DNA from: Theristus sp. LFF4_11
Taxonomy: Eukaryota; Nematoda; Chromadorea; Monhysterida; Xyalidae
Length of the DNA: 64,000 bases
Assembly (NCBI GenBank): GCA_030248135.1
Contig: JASANC010002084.1
Coordinates: 1-64,000 of the forward strand
Reading direction: 5' to 3'
A program made the position numbers and the translations under genes. The notes beneath the pieces are model-generated. The model was given only the letters and a program-made list of their open reading frames with translations, did not search any database and was not told the DNA's origin. Position 1 is the stretch's first letter. Each line of letters starts with the position of its first letter. Positions 32,114 through 43,982 of the stretch are shown in pieces.

Positions 32114-33734
32114 CTTGAATAGATGACGGGTTTTTTTGGCGGCGCGAGAAGAAACGGCAGTAAATCTGAAACAATGAACGTTCCGGTGGCATGCAAAGTG
32201 GGATTGAAAAGGTTGAAACTGTGAAATAAAGTCCGAGATACAGTAGCCACTGGGTTTTACTGAATCCACAAGCTTAAACATCAGCAGTTTGTTGTGGCGT
32301 AGCATGCTGCTGATGCTCTTTCCACTGGTTATGTACATTGTACGTTCGAGCACAACAACATGTTTGGAAACTCTGTCGAAATGCTCCAGAACAAGCCGAT
32401 ATTTATACTTGAGTAACGGCTGTTTTTGAAAAACTAGTTTTTGTATAATGACATCAAATTGTACAATCACAAAAAGTAGTTTTGTAGTTTCAGTCTTCGT
32501 TTTTTTACTCACTTCTTGTCACCTGCTCATTTCAACCGACTTTCTTCGCATGCTTACGTTTGTTTTTTTGGATTCTCGAATAAATCAAATTACTCCTGCA
32601 AAAACCGCATCTAGTTTTACGCTTAACAGGCACCAGTTTTTTCAACACCTGCAATGAATAAATTAAGAAAATTTAACGAATCTTTTCAAAAAATTGGACC
32701 TGTACAAGTAAATTGTAAATAAGCTAACCACGCCTCGCTCAAAATGTGCTCGTGTTTTTTTATTGCGTCACAAATCTTTTTATGACTCGTTCGAGAAAAG
32801 TTAACAAATTTTTCGTGTAAAAGTGTGCAGTGAAAAATTGTGCCATGATAGTTTTTATTGACACTACAAATGTCATCCTGCTCAGTGACAGTAAAATACT
32901 CTAAACTTTAACTTCAGCTTCTCTTGCTCGCACATATGGCCCGGCCACTTTCACCAAGGTGGCGCATGCTGGCTTGGTCGGTTTGGTCTCGCGGTAGACC
33001 CGTGTGCCGAAATATTTTCGTGTATCTTAGCCGTTTTTCAAAAGCAGAACAACGAACCTTTTTTTCACTTTTTACGTGTTTTCATTCACAGTTCATTAAT
33101 TTCTTCTAGTTTTGATTTAAAACAGAGCACTTGCGCGTGCGCGCGCTGTAAAAGTGGAAGTGCAGATTTTCTTCAACTTTTTGCAATTTATCAAGCGTTT
33201 TCCATATGAACTTTACTGCTAAATAAATAAAAAACAATAACATGTGACTGCGCAATGTTCTAGAACATGTACAACGAACTGGAACAATATAGAAAAAAGT
33301 AGTTTTTTTGAACCATTGACAGTTATGATATTTCGCAAAATTTTATGATTGAGGTGCGTTATGTTTTGCGTTGTGTGTCTCGAGAATTTGACAAAAACAC
33401 GGGGCTATGTTTTTGCTAAAACCCGGGAATTTAATTAGCAGACCAGTGCAAACTGTAAAAAAGAATGAATGAAGGTGCGTTATCAAAGCGCTAGAGAAAT
33501 TTTAAATTTCTTAATTAAAAAAGTAAAAGAATTTTTCATGTTGCTTCATATTTGCTTCAATGGGTTAGCGCACCGCTGATAACCGGTTTTCATCTGGGCA
33601 AATCAGCTCCTTATATAAATATGACGAATCAAACTCGTTGAATCATGTTGGTCAAGACCACAGACTTTCGCAGGTTTTTTCACTCAAAACGATATTCCTG
33701 AGATTACGTGTACAACAGTGTATAACGCTAAAAA
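32114..33734. other. Intergenic, AT-rich
   Basis: It contains the presumed promoter of peptide 1 (TATA-like box at about 32400, read on the minus strand). A separate TATATAAATATG lies at about 33612 on the plus strand, about 120 bp before an open frame at 33735. Nothing else can be supported. Confidence 0.35.
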
Positions 33735-34157
33735 ATGTCCCGCGGCCGTTGTGCATGTTCGTGGCAATGTCCTGATCTCGTCTATCATTATTCAATCAGT
33801 GTGCGACAACTTATTGTTGTTGGATTACTTCATGATTGGCTGATTGGTGTTGACAAGAAGAGCGCATATCTCGTTCTTTCAGTGAGACTTTTTCTGCATC
33901 CGTCGTTTGCTAGTTCGTTGTTATATCCTTTGTCTATGTCCATGAACCCTGCCGCCGTGCAAAACACAAACAGCCATAAAAGAAGACAGCCTTTTCGACC
34001 CGTGTGGCCTTCTACTGTTTTGGCTTATCCACAAGGAAACGTCGGCTTCCTCGGATTGAATGCAGAAAACAAAAGCCGTCGAAATACAATTGTAGATTTG
34101 ACTTCGGCACATTTGTGCCCCCGCAACACAGCACACGGCTCATTCATGGATTCATGA
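33735..34157 (+). CDS. Hypothetical ORF, 140 aa, doubtful
   Basis: This open frame starts MSRGRCACSWQC. It is preceded by a TATA-like sequence (TATATAAATATG at about 33612). It has no signal peptide, no recognised domain and mixed composition. There is no obvious intron or paralogue. It is listed only because of the upstream TATA box and its length; chance is the more likely explanation. Confidence 0.15.
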   Translation: MSRGRCACSWQCPDLVYHYSISVRQLIVVGLLHDWLIGVDKKSAYLVLSVRLFLHPSFASSLLYPLSMSMNPAAVQNTNSHKRRQPFRPVWPSTVLAYPQGNVGFLGLNAENKSRRNTIVDLTSAHLCPRNTAHGSFMDS

Positions 34158-34480
34158 AGCTCGTCACTCAAACTGACGCAACTGCCCACGCTGCAGCGCG
34201 CATGCATGAATTCGGTCTTTAGAGCTGTTCTAGCTTTCTCGGCAAGGGCATTGACTCACCACTAGACCATTTATCCATCCATACACCTCTAAATCAACGG
34301 AGTTTGTTACATGTACCTTTGGGTTGCTGGAGCCAATGGTTTAAAAAAGTCCGGTTTTTTTTAATAAAAAAACTGAATAACGGTATAAGAGAAGTGTCAT
34401 AAGCTACACATGTGCAGGGGCTGTGCAAGCTACACCTTGGCATATGCCTCAACACTTCCTCCTGAAACGTGAAGATCATA

Positions 34481-34714
34481 CCCGTGCGACGGTGTGGGGT
34501 ACCGATATGTGTGCAGCCCTCAAACCGGTGTGTAACCCGCAAGAATAAACTTTGCGAGCTTTGCTTCATTGCACCGGCTGCCTCGCAAATGGTGCACAGC
34601 CCTCAAAATGGTAGACAACCCTCAAACCGGTGTCACCAAAATGCCACCGCAAAAAAATTCTTGCGGGCTGCACACCGGTTTTAAGGGCTGAGCACATTGG
34701 TACGGTCGCACGGG
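34481..34714. mobile_element. 234-bp foldback MITE with TA duplication
   Basis: It begins CCCGTGCGACGGTGTGGGGTACC and ends in its imperfect reverse complement (GGTACGGTCGCACGGG). The arms are about 65 bp and include GCAGCCCTCAAACCGGTGTG and CACACCGGTTTTAAGGGCTG. It is flanked by TA on both sides (34479-34480 and 34715-34716), as in Tc1/mariner-type MITEs. The central part repeats the CAGCCCTCAAA motif twice more. Confidence 0.7.
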
Positions 34715-35245
34715 TATGGCGAAGATGCAAAAAATATATTGATTTTTGTATTTTTTTTAAAAACACTGTTTTTTAAATTTTTTAATTGTTATCGAGATTC
34801 TACAGCGCTGCCTTGTTGTCTCCTTTTTGTGTCTCTTTTTTGGCGCCGATACTTTTGAAATTCGAAAAACATGTGCTTCTAACATGTGTTTAAAATTCTT
34901 GTACTAAACTTCAAAAATTGATCAGTGCTTAATATTTTGTTTTATTTTCAATCTGCGTTAAAATTTTCTGAGGACTACCAAACAATGCAGTTGGACTGAG
35001 AACATAAAAAACAGAACATTTTATGATCCTAATTTTTTAAAACAACTGTATACAATTCTGGAACGTGAGCGAAAACAGTTCTTCGTTTAGCTGAACAGAC
35101 TACAATGAATTTACCTAGTTTTTTTATAGTTTTTGAATTAATTGGGACACAGAATGTACATCACAACCACTGTTCTAACAAAATGTACAGTGCTGAATAC
35201 TTTAAAATATCACAGTTGATTAGAACTTCTTAAAGTTTTTTCTGT

Positions 35246-35667
35246 TCATTTCTTCCACCAGTAGTACGGATAGTTGTAGTAGCCTCCGTGGTAGTACGGG
35301 TAGTATCCAGTGTGATAGTAGGTTGGGTAGTAGTAGCCACGGTAGTACGGGTAATATCCGTAGCCATAGCCATAGTGCCACGCCGAGCCGACTGAAAAGA
35401 AGCACGAACCATTAAAAAACAAAGAAAATGCTTTTCAGAACCAAATTCGCAAATTCGGAACTGCACTTTTGTTGAGATTTTTCTCAGTTGCTTCTACAAT
35501 GTAAGTGTTTGCTTGCATTGCCTCAATGTTGTGCATACTGTTCTTACAATTTTATTGAATTTGAAATTGTGAAATTACAGTTACACTTACAGTTCCGTGA
35601 AATTGAATGTCAGTAACTCACCAGCGATCATGCACACGAGCAAGGCCAGAATCAACAGGGTCTTCAT
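35246..35667 (-). CDS. Secreted Tyr-rich peptide 2, 63 aa
   Basis: Paralogue of the peptide gene at 31819-32113, with the same structure: exon 1 is 35622-35667 (46 bp, exactly the same length) and exon 2 is 35246-35391, phase 1. The signal peptide is MKTLLILALLVCMIA. The mature part starts WHYGYGYGYY, contains repeated YYPYY, YYR/YYHGG units and ends YYWWKK. It has more Tyr and less Gly than peptide 1. Signal-peptide similarity, shared VG.AWHYG start and WKK end indicate tandem duplication in the same orientation. A function as a secreted neuropeptide-like, antimicrobial or structural peptide is inferred from composition only. Confidence 0.85.
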
Positions 35668-37902
35668 GGTTGAATACGGCGATTGGGAGAACACGTTCGA
35701 ATGCAACAGCAGTACAATTAGCTGGAAATTAAACAACGGGAATATGTCTTTTTGACAAAAAAATTTTTTTTGGTTTTGACCCCTTGATAGACCGAATGAA
35801 TGTGACTGCGGATTTACCCCACTTCACGTGAACAAACTGAAAGCTTCATTGCTTTTGAATAATGAACGGTGAAACTCAAAAAAAAGGAATCGAATCACAG
35901 ATTTCGGGTGTGCAAATACAATTGGCATCATCGGTTGAATTGAAATTCGAAATAAGAAATAAAGGGTTCGGATTATTGATGGCATATGCCTTACAGATGC
36001 AGCAGAAGCAATGACTTGTGGCTGATTCAATACCAACATCACTTATAGGTCATGGAGTCAATCACGCGTGAACATTTTCAGACAGTCAAACGATCCATCG
36101 AGATCGCACAACTGATTTGACAATACAGGGTTTTAAATTTCAACATGCTTACGAAAAACGTTCTCATCAATACATTTGTATTTTGACATCATGTGTGGGA
36201 AACAAAGAGGATTCTCATCTACTTGTCATAATCGTAAAGTGTCATAATTCACATGGGTTGTGTATGTATCTGTGCATTTTTTCTCGCGATGTAAGAAGTC
36301 GATTTTGCGGAACCCGAGAGAAAAACGAGCTGAAAAAATGTCTCATTCAGCGATATGGAGCTGTTGTTTAGAGCTTGTGGCATGAGCTGTTTCGAGCTTC
36401 ACTGACGTTGTGAACAATGGTGAAACGTGGTGCACTTGCCGCTATGTAACCCAAGAATACCGGCACAGCTGTAGCTGCTCAACAAATTTCGTTGTAGCTC
36501 AACAAAAACGAGCATTTAGCATGAGATTTTGCATCCGGCACTATAGTTTGTTGAGCTGCCCGTAGTCAAATCCGTTGAGTTGCTTTCTTCGGAATGGTGC
36601 CTATTAGCGTCATATTGCGTCAGTGTACACCAGCTGGCGGCAAGCGGGTCCCACGTTTCACCACAGCGTCGCACTGCTGTGAGTCATTGTGAGCGCAACG
36701 GCATTCAGGTGTGGGGGGGCGGTGTTTAAGGCAGCCAGAACGAGGAGCCCACTTCGAATGCGGATCGCCCAAACGAACGCAAGCAAAGTCAAGCAGAACA
36801 CGGGTGGACTCGGAATGCCAAAATGAGAATGGATTGGAAGAACGCACAAAAAATGAGTGTTGCTTGTGCGATGCAAGCGAATCGCTCACCAATTTATAAT
36901 GCCGTAAACCGGTTTGACCACTCATTTTTGCGACTCTTCTCGATGTAAACAACGAACAAAAAGTACACACCAATCAATTACACCTAATTTTCCCATCGTT
37001 CTTGATTCTCGAATGTTCCGATATAACCTATTGAACTTTCAAGAGGAAAAAACAACCAAGCACGAGCGAGCAATATGGCCGCTTTTTTGTTAGGATTTAA
37101 AGAAATTGAAAATAGTTTTTTGATGTATATTTTTTACGGCATACCTATATAATATTTAGAGAAGTTTTATCACAAAACATGCCCACACCGAATCATTTCA
37201 GTGGTAATACGATTTCAAGGAAAATTCAAGAACGTTCATGCCCGGTTAACTGGTTTTTAATGAACCGTTTAAACAAAAATTTCGGTTGAGTTTTGTAAAT
37301 TTAAAAACGTACGCACAGTACTTGCGTCGTGTCAAGTTTTTCTTTGCTCAAAAACTAGTTCTAGAACATAATTCAAAATTTAAGGCAAACGATAGCCACT
37401 TGCAAAATTCAAAACGCAATTTTGGCTCGGGCAAGTTTTTTGTTCAATGTCAAATCATTTCTTTGGTGTTCAAGAAAGTTAAGTGATGCTTATTATGAGT
37501 TGATTTACTTTTATTCTCCAGTTTTGTATGCGACGTTCTTCAATTCCTGATTTAATGGCAGGTGTTCTGTATTCTTGTTTTTCTTTTCTTTTGGACGATC
37601 GTTTTTAGTTGTTTTTGCAGAAAAAGTTTATTTTGTGAGTAACTCCGTGATCATCGTGCAAGAAGTTATTGTCCCGAAGTAAGTGCAATTGTCTCAGGCA
37701 GAAAAGATCGCAGCAGTGTCTGTCTTACATTGTGTTCCCGAAAACTTTGAACCGGTTTGAGACGATATTCTTTCTGATCGTTTTTTACAAACACAACATA
37801 AAAGCCTTTCTTCGAGTTCAATCACATAACAAACTTTCATGGCAACAGGAAAAACGAGCAGAGCTGCATTTCGGCTAGTTTACTTCATAGAATGTATACA
37901 AA
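35668..37902. other. Intergenic, no gene seen
   Basis: This is the upstream region of Tyr-rich peptide 2 and the 3' flank of the GPCR gene. A 117-codon minus-strand frame at 36620-36973 has no domain and no splice context and is not called. AATAAA on the minus strand at about 37630 could serve the GPCR transcript. Confidence 0.4.
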
Positions 37903-40900
37903 TCACAGCTGACACAAGACGACCATCTCAACATTGCGCCTCTGTCGGTGTCTTGCGTTGTTGCTGAGAAAGTGCCGATTCGCGAGCACCCCATTGTTGT
38001 TGTTGTTGTTGGCGGCCACTTTCGGCGTGCTGCCGGTGCTGGCCACTTCGACCGACGTCCGTCTGCAGTGGTGCTCTTGATGGCGGTGCCACTGCAAGCG
38101 GCGGCCAATGTCTGACTCGGTGGACGAGCGATTCGTTTGCTCGTCCAGCGACACGGACGGAATCGTCCAGAGTTGCTTCATCAGTTGCAACGCCGAGCCG
38201 CGGCGCGTGTTGCACAACGACACTGGCTGGTCGGCGACGGCCGGCGGACAAGCGCTGCTGTTGCTTTGGTGCTCCAGGGTGGACGCGGAGCAGCTGCGGT
38301 GTTGGCTGCAAAGAAAAAAACATGAGAATAAACAGGCAGGCTTGCAACGGAGACACAGCCGTTCGCGAACGTTCAAACTTCCAATCGATCACACACACGC
38401 ACCTGATCGCGCTTTTTCGCTCGATCGACAACGACGCGGATCCCTGCGGTGAGGCCGTGGTTTTCATTGGTGAACCCTTGTGCAACAACACTGGTGACTG
38501 TTGACGTTGATCACCATCGTGCACCGATGTTGACGACTGACCACTGGGTGACGCGGGCAGATGCACCTCGACCTGGTGCGTCACCGAGTTCAGTGCACTG
38601 TTGAACGGATTCACATTCGACGTTTCATGAGTGTTGCTCGGTGGTGGTGGCGCGGCCGTATGCGAGCGCGCGCGATGCCGACGATGGTTGACCGATTCAT
38701 TTCGACCGTGCAGTCGCTTCGACTTTTTGCTCGTCAGAATCCACGGCACCCGCCGTCTGTGCTGGTGGCGCCGATGATGTTGCGCGTGGTGTTGGTACGG
38801 TGTGCCCATCGTCGGCGGCGCCGAGTCGAGATCACGCGAGCATTCGCTCGGCTCGTCGGCGAACGAGATTCGCGCGGCGGTGGCACCGCCGTTGCCGTGC
38901 GAGCTCGCGTCGTCTCGCCGCCGGTGGTCGCCCGCCGCGGTGCCGCCGACGATCGCTAGACTTCGGCTGCGTTTGCGCCGGGTGCCGCCGGTCGAATGCT
39001 GCTTGTTGTGCGCCTTTGCGTTCGTCCTGCTGCTGCGCAGTAGCACGCGATCTTTTGCGGTACGCGACAGTTCGCCGAACAAGATCTGCGAGAGGCCGGT
39101 GTTGTAGGGCGCACAGAGCAGCTCGCGCACAGCCGATCGATAGGTGGAGCCGATGGTGGCGTACAACATGAAGATCAAGCACGGGTTGAGCAGACAGGCG
39201 ACGTTTAGGGCGACGTTGATCGCCGAGCGATAGCTGGCGATAAAAACAGAAACTTACTGATATGATGAAATTTTTTCATGGACAAATATAGGCTACAAGA
39301 ATGCGGCTAATAGTGCAACGGAGTATCATGATCATTCAGCAGTTTTACTGTCCGCTGTCCAAAAACCCTCTTTTGCTAACTTGAAGCTCTTTTTTAAAAT
39401 GTGATTGCAAAGAACAGTTTCATTCATTCCGGTTAGCTGCGGAAGACAAAAATGAAAACTTTTCTGATAAAATAAATGATAGAAAATAAAATAAGACGAA
39501 AATAAAGTCTGCTACATATAAAACTGTTGAGCTGAGCGATCAACAGAACAAAAAGCGCGTTATGATCAACCTTTTGAATAGCACTGGAATGCGTGTGTCC
39601 GGCAGCACACTGAGCACAGTCCAAAGTCCCTGCGGCAGTTCGGTGGCGAGCACAATCAACGTGACGAACAACACCAACACGGACGTACGACCGGAGATCG
39701 GCACGCGCATGCGTTGCTCTGCAATTCACGAAACAAACTCAGACCGCGCTTGATTGTTTACAGCAAAAAGTTTGGCAGCAAAAGACCACACAAACGGCCG
39801 CTTTCAAACCAAAACGCAAACTATCAAAAGTCTATTGCACTTTCTGGCAAGAAGCGAAACAAATCACAAACGATAAAACTCGTGTCCGTGATTCACCCTT
39901 TTCGTGCGCGTTCAGCAGCACCAGTAATGCCGACTTTGACGACGAGAAATGCTCGCTCAGTACCAGGCTCGTCGATCGTGTGACATTCGCGAGGAGTCTC
40001 TGTCGTCGCCACGTGGCGCAGTGTCGTTTCAATCGACTGATATGACGTGTCTCACTCGAGCGGACGTTTGCAATCGACGCGAAATGAGCGCCGTTGTTGT
40101 TGGCATGGCTGTCCGTGGTCGACGGATTGTTCGTCTGGAAAGCGCTGCCCATCGAGGCGTGTGTGCTGCTGGACAGCTTGCCCGAGAATCGGAACATCGC
40201 CGGGGTGGCGTTCTGGACGGAGGAGGTCGACGGTGTCGCCAGGTGCCTGGTCAGTGGCGACTGCTGTTGACTGACGAGCGACTGGCGTGGCGTCGGCAGC
40301 GCAACGTGATTCGACGCGAGCACGCTGCCCGAGCGGACGCGTTGGTGGGCGGCCGAGAGCTTCGGGATGCGTGTGACGAGCAGAATCGTGAACACCGACA
40401 AGAGAAGACACGGCGCGAACTTGAACACCACCGCCGTCGTCCAGGCGAACACAATGAACGGCAGGCACTGCTCGATGGTGGCGTGCGCGTGGCCACTGGA
40501 ATGGCGCGTGTCCGTGGCGTTGGCATGCCGCGGCTGGCATGACACCCAGTCGGCTGGACTGAGCGTGTAAATGCCGCTGAAGTGACTTTCTTCGTGCAGC
40601 ATGCTGTGATCGTGTGCAGACACGTCGGCGTGATGTGCGAGCGCGTTCTCGCAGTGCATCCGGTGTAGCGTGGCGTTGAACGTGAACAACGGGCCGGATG
40701 AGTTCGGGTAGTGTTGTCGCATCAGCTGCTCGCAGATGTCCCAGGCTACATCAGCGTGCTGATGCGTTCGCCGGCTGATGTGCACTTTGTTCATCAGCAG
40801 TATCGGCAGTGACATCAGCAACAGGGTGACCAGGATGCAACTGGATGCGACATAGCTGCGTCGACGCTCCGACCAGGGCGTTCGCAGCTGTCAGCGGTTT

Positions 40901-42318
40901 TGTTAGGATTCATTTTTTATAAATTGATGTTTTTCGCAAGTTTTTCACGACTCGACCCTTAAATCCAACTTACATGGTCAACCTAAAACTCTAACAATCA
41001 ACTTTGATAGTTTTCTGATTTTCTTGATGATTTTCTGACCAATCTTCATGAAAAAACTATCACCTCTTTGTTACCAAGAAATTATTCACCGACTTTCAAT
41101 TATAAAATACAACCCGTAAACATTTAGAAAAACCAACAATATAAAAGCATAATGATACCTGGACGATCCTCATTGTAAAATATCTGATAGCAGCCAGCCA
41201 CACACAAAGCCACAACGACACGGACTGCAGCCAAATCGTCAGCCACTGGTGCACACACAGAAACATCACCCAACCTGAGAAAGTCGTCCAAAACTGCGTT
41301 TGTTTCCTCTTTCCTGTTTTCAAAGATGGAGACCATTCTTAACAATGGAAGATTACTTTGTCCAACATTCATTATTTGCACAAAATTCTTTTTGTGTCTG
41401 AAACACAAATTTCATGTAGCAATTGTAAAAAGCACACAGAAGCACTTTTTAAAAAAATCTGTGCAATTCTTGACATTTTCCCTGGCTCGTTTCCAACATA
41501 ACAATGAAAAAAATCAAACCAACCGAACGAGAACTTTTGCACGGTTTCATGCAAGTCGGAACTGAGCAGAAAATGGGCGGAGTAGGCCAGATAGGAGCAG
41601 CTCGTCACGAGACTGCACAGCGAGAGCAGTGTCAGGATCATGTTGATCGCGGCACGACGCAGACGACGCGATGTGAGAACACTGCAATGTTGCATGGCAC
41701 CGTGGCAAAATTGTTGCTCGCACTATGCTAACTGGCTTCGCAAAAACACGTTTATTGCATTTGAAGCACACCCAATCAATCAATCAGTTACCCACTAATG
41801 AGCTGAGCAACAACTACCAACGACGCCGAGTTACGAGCCCTGCGAGCATCGTGATCACGTCAGGTGACCCTCTTCTAGATGTCACGTGACGTAAATTACG
41901 TCGACAGGTGACGTCATCGGAATCTGACGTCATTCTTGACATCGCGATATTGCACGATCGGGGTGACACTTTTCAGCCACACCTATACAATGCTCAGTAG
42001 AGCGCGCCTGGCTCTCGGGACCAAACCTTTGAAGAACACACTGTACCTGTATAAAGGTACTGTACAAACTCACCGAATGTGTATGACGTTCGTCAAGGGA
42101 CCAAACCTTTGAAGAACACACTGTACCTGTATAAAGGTACAATACAAAACTCACCGGATGTGTATGACGTTGGTCAAAATGCCGAGCACACAGAGCGCGA
42201 TCGACACACGCACCACCGTCAAGTTCACTCCGTGCTGCTGCTCTTGACCACCGTGAACGTGTTGGTGCACAGTCGCATTGTCCAGTGGCTGATCGGCAAA
42301 CGTGAACGCACGCAGCAT
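37903..42318 (-). CDS. Class A GPCR, DMSR/srw-like neuropeptide receptor, 896 aa
   Basis: Seven exons: 42155-42318, 41524-41681, 41159-41313, 40056-40887, 39571-39718, 38403-39233, 37903-38305. All phases fit. TM1 is VSIALCVLGILTNVIHI; TM2 follows VLTSRRLRRAAINMILTLLSL; TM3 ends SLWLCVWLAAIRYFTM; TM4 is SCILVTLLLMSLPILL; TM5 is FKFAPCLLLSVFTILL; TM6 contains VLVLFVTLIVLATELPQG; TM7 contains NVACLLNPCLIFMLYATIG. The VLT/ILT after TM1, FK.(A/I)PCLLL in TM5 and TE.PQG in TM6 are signatures of the myosuppressin/sex-peptide-like (DMSR, nematode srw) group. The usual DRY/FRY is IRY. The cytoplasmic tail is very long (about 400 aa), His/Arg/Ser-rich, and its end is encoded by the last exon. The N-terminus has NAT and NLT glycosylation sites. 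Ligand unknown. Confidence 0.87.
42017..42176. repeat. 80-bp tandem duplication across GPCR exon 1 donor
   Basis: Two 80-bp units (42017-42096 and 42097-42176) share GGGACCAAACCTTTGAAGAA and the following 60 bp. The unit includes the last 22 bases of GPCR exon 1 and its GT donor, so a second donor-like copy (ACTCACCG read on the plus strand, about 42070) sits inside intron 1. Confidence 0.85.
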
Positions 42319-43982
42319 ACTCGTCGGCAAGCGTGTCGTCGGAATTTACAACCACCACTCGATGGTTTTATCAGTAACATGAATATTGTGCAAATGATGT
42401 TGTCGCGGTGTGTTGTCGTGATATGAGTTACGCACGTGCATATAAGTGGATTGCAGATTTTTGGAACTCATAATAACATCTGACAAACGTGATAATAGAA
42501 TCTGACAAAACTGATAATAAAATCAGCGCACAGCATCGCATGCGTGTGACGTCAATTGTGTGCACGTTTGATTAGCAGGTTGGCCAAGAGGTTTCATTTT
42601 TCATTCAAACAATGCAATAATGACATACATTGAAAACTACGGACGGTCGAAAAAATGTATTAGATGCTGGTTGGATTGGACACACGACTGCAACCGAACA
42701 GGTGTTTCTCATCGAAAACTGTCCTTCGTTGGCCTCAAAAAAAGTCATTAATTGATGCACACGTACATTTATAGTGTTTGTTAAAAACTCGCGATTGCTT
42801 GCACAGATCACATGCGGACGGCATGCCCACACAGGGCACACGCATGCGCAGTTTATCCTGAAGCTTGTTTCTTTCCTGGTGAACTCATCACAAGTTTGCT
42901 AACGAAGCGTGCGCAAGTGATAACGATTTTGAGTACCGGACAGTGGCAGTGAAACTGACAAAATGGAGGCGTTTCCAAAATTAAATTTAGTGCACCTATG
43001 AATCGCGACCATATGTGAGCGCGGCCTGCTTGACACGTGCACACAATTGACAAGACGTTTTGTGTGTGTGCTGTTTTATGAGCTAATTAAGAGCTTGCCG
43101 TAACCTTTGCAGCGGACAACTGAAGCATGAACTGAAATGTTGCTAGGCCACTAACACACATTATATGGTCAGATTTGATATCCTTTTTTCGGTTAGCGGG
43201 TGTCGAAATCGGATTGCTTGAAAGAGCGTGAACGAAAGACGGAACGGCGTAAACAATCTTGCATGGCTGTGGATTATGATGATGGCAAGAGTCCATCAAA
43301 CTCAAAAGAATGTTTTTAACGATTGGAAAATGTTTGCGTGCCGTGCTTTCAACAGAATAGCGTTTTTTTGTTATTTTTCTATTGTCTGTCACATTACCCT
43401 CAGGGTAAAAACTCAACACATCTCACGACCTCACGCTAATTGCACTCTCACCACACACGTATTCACCAGTCAAAAATAACATTTTTCAATTTTATCTTGG
43501 TTTACGGAGAGCTGATGAATAAAATGTTGCGGAAATCACCGCGAAAAAATGTTGAAAAAAAACTATACTGTCGATTACACAAATACAGTAAACACAATAA
43601 TAAGAAGAACAGACAATCAAAACTTGAACAATAACAAACAACATTCACGTTAACAAATGGAACGCTCAGCAACTTGGCGTTTGAATAGAAGCCACAAAAC
43701 AAACAAAAGTCCAAGGAAACAGTTCGTCTTATAGAATGATACAACGACGTCAAATGCCTGCAAAACAGAACCATCAACTTCGCATCTGCTATCTGCAAAG
43801 CTGTTCAGCACGAATGGTCCAACAATCAACAACACGACGATGACACAAAAAACGACGAAAAAAGAAACAAATCTCAGAAAAACACAAAACTGAACCAGCT
43901 CGAAACAGACACGACGATCAGGGCGACAAGTCATTGTCATCAATCAAAAAAAACAAGAACAACGCAGCACGGATCAGCGTCG
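42319..43982. other. Intergenic between GPCR and SAP18
   Basis: No gene is visible. A 97-codon minus-strand frame at 43650-43943 is hydrophobic, but it lies immediately 3' of SAP18, is Phe/Val/Cys-rich because of GTTTTTGT-type DNA, and is taken as chance or 3' UTR. Confidence 0.4.

Noticed and set aside
33547..33605. tRNA-Ile-like or mitochondrial-type tRNA (CTGATAA loop, ATTTGC/GCAAAT ends)
   Set aside because: The anticodon loop is eight bases, there is no T-arm or B box, and the pairing is easily reached by chance.
36620..36973. 117-codon minus-strand open frame
   Set aside because: No domain, no signal peptide, no splice continuation, and a shorter frame is open on the opposite strand.
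43650..43943. Hydrophobic 97-codon minus-strand frame
   Set aside because: It lies just downstream of the SAP18 stop. Hydrophobicity comes from GTTTTTGT-type DNA, and there is no recognisable protein.
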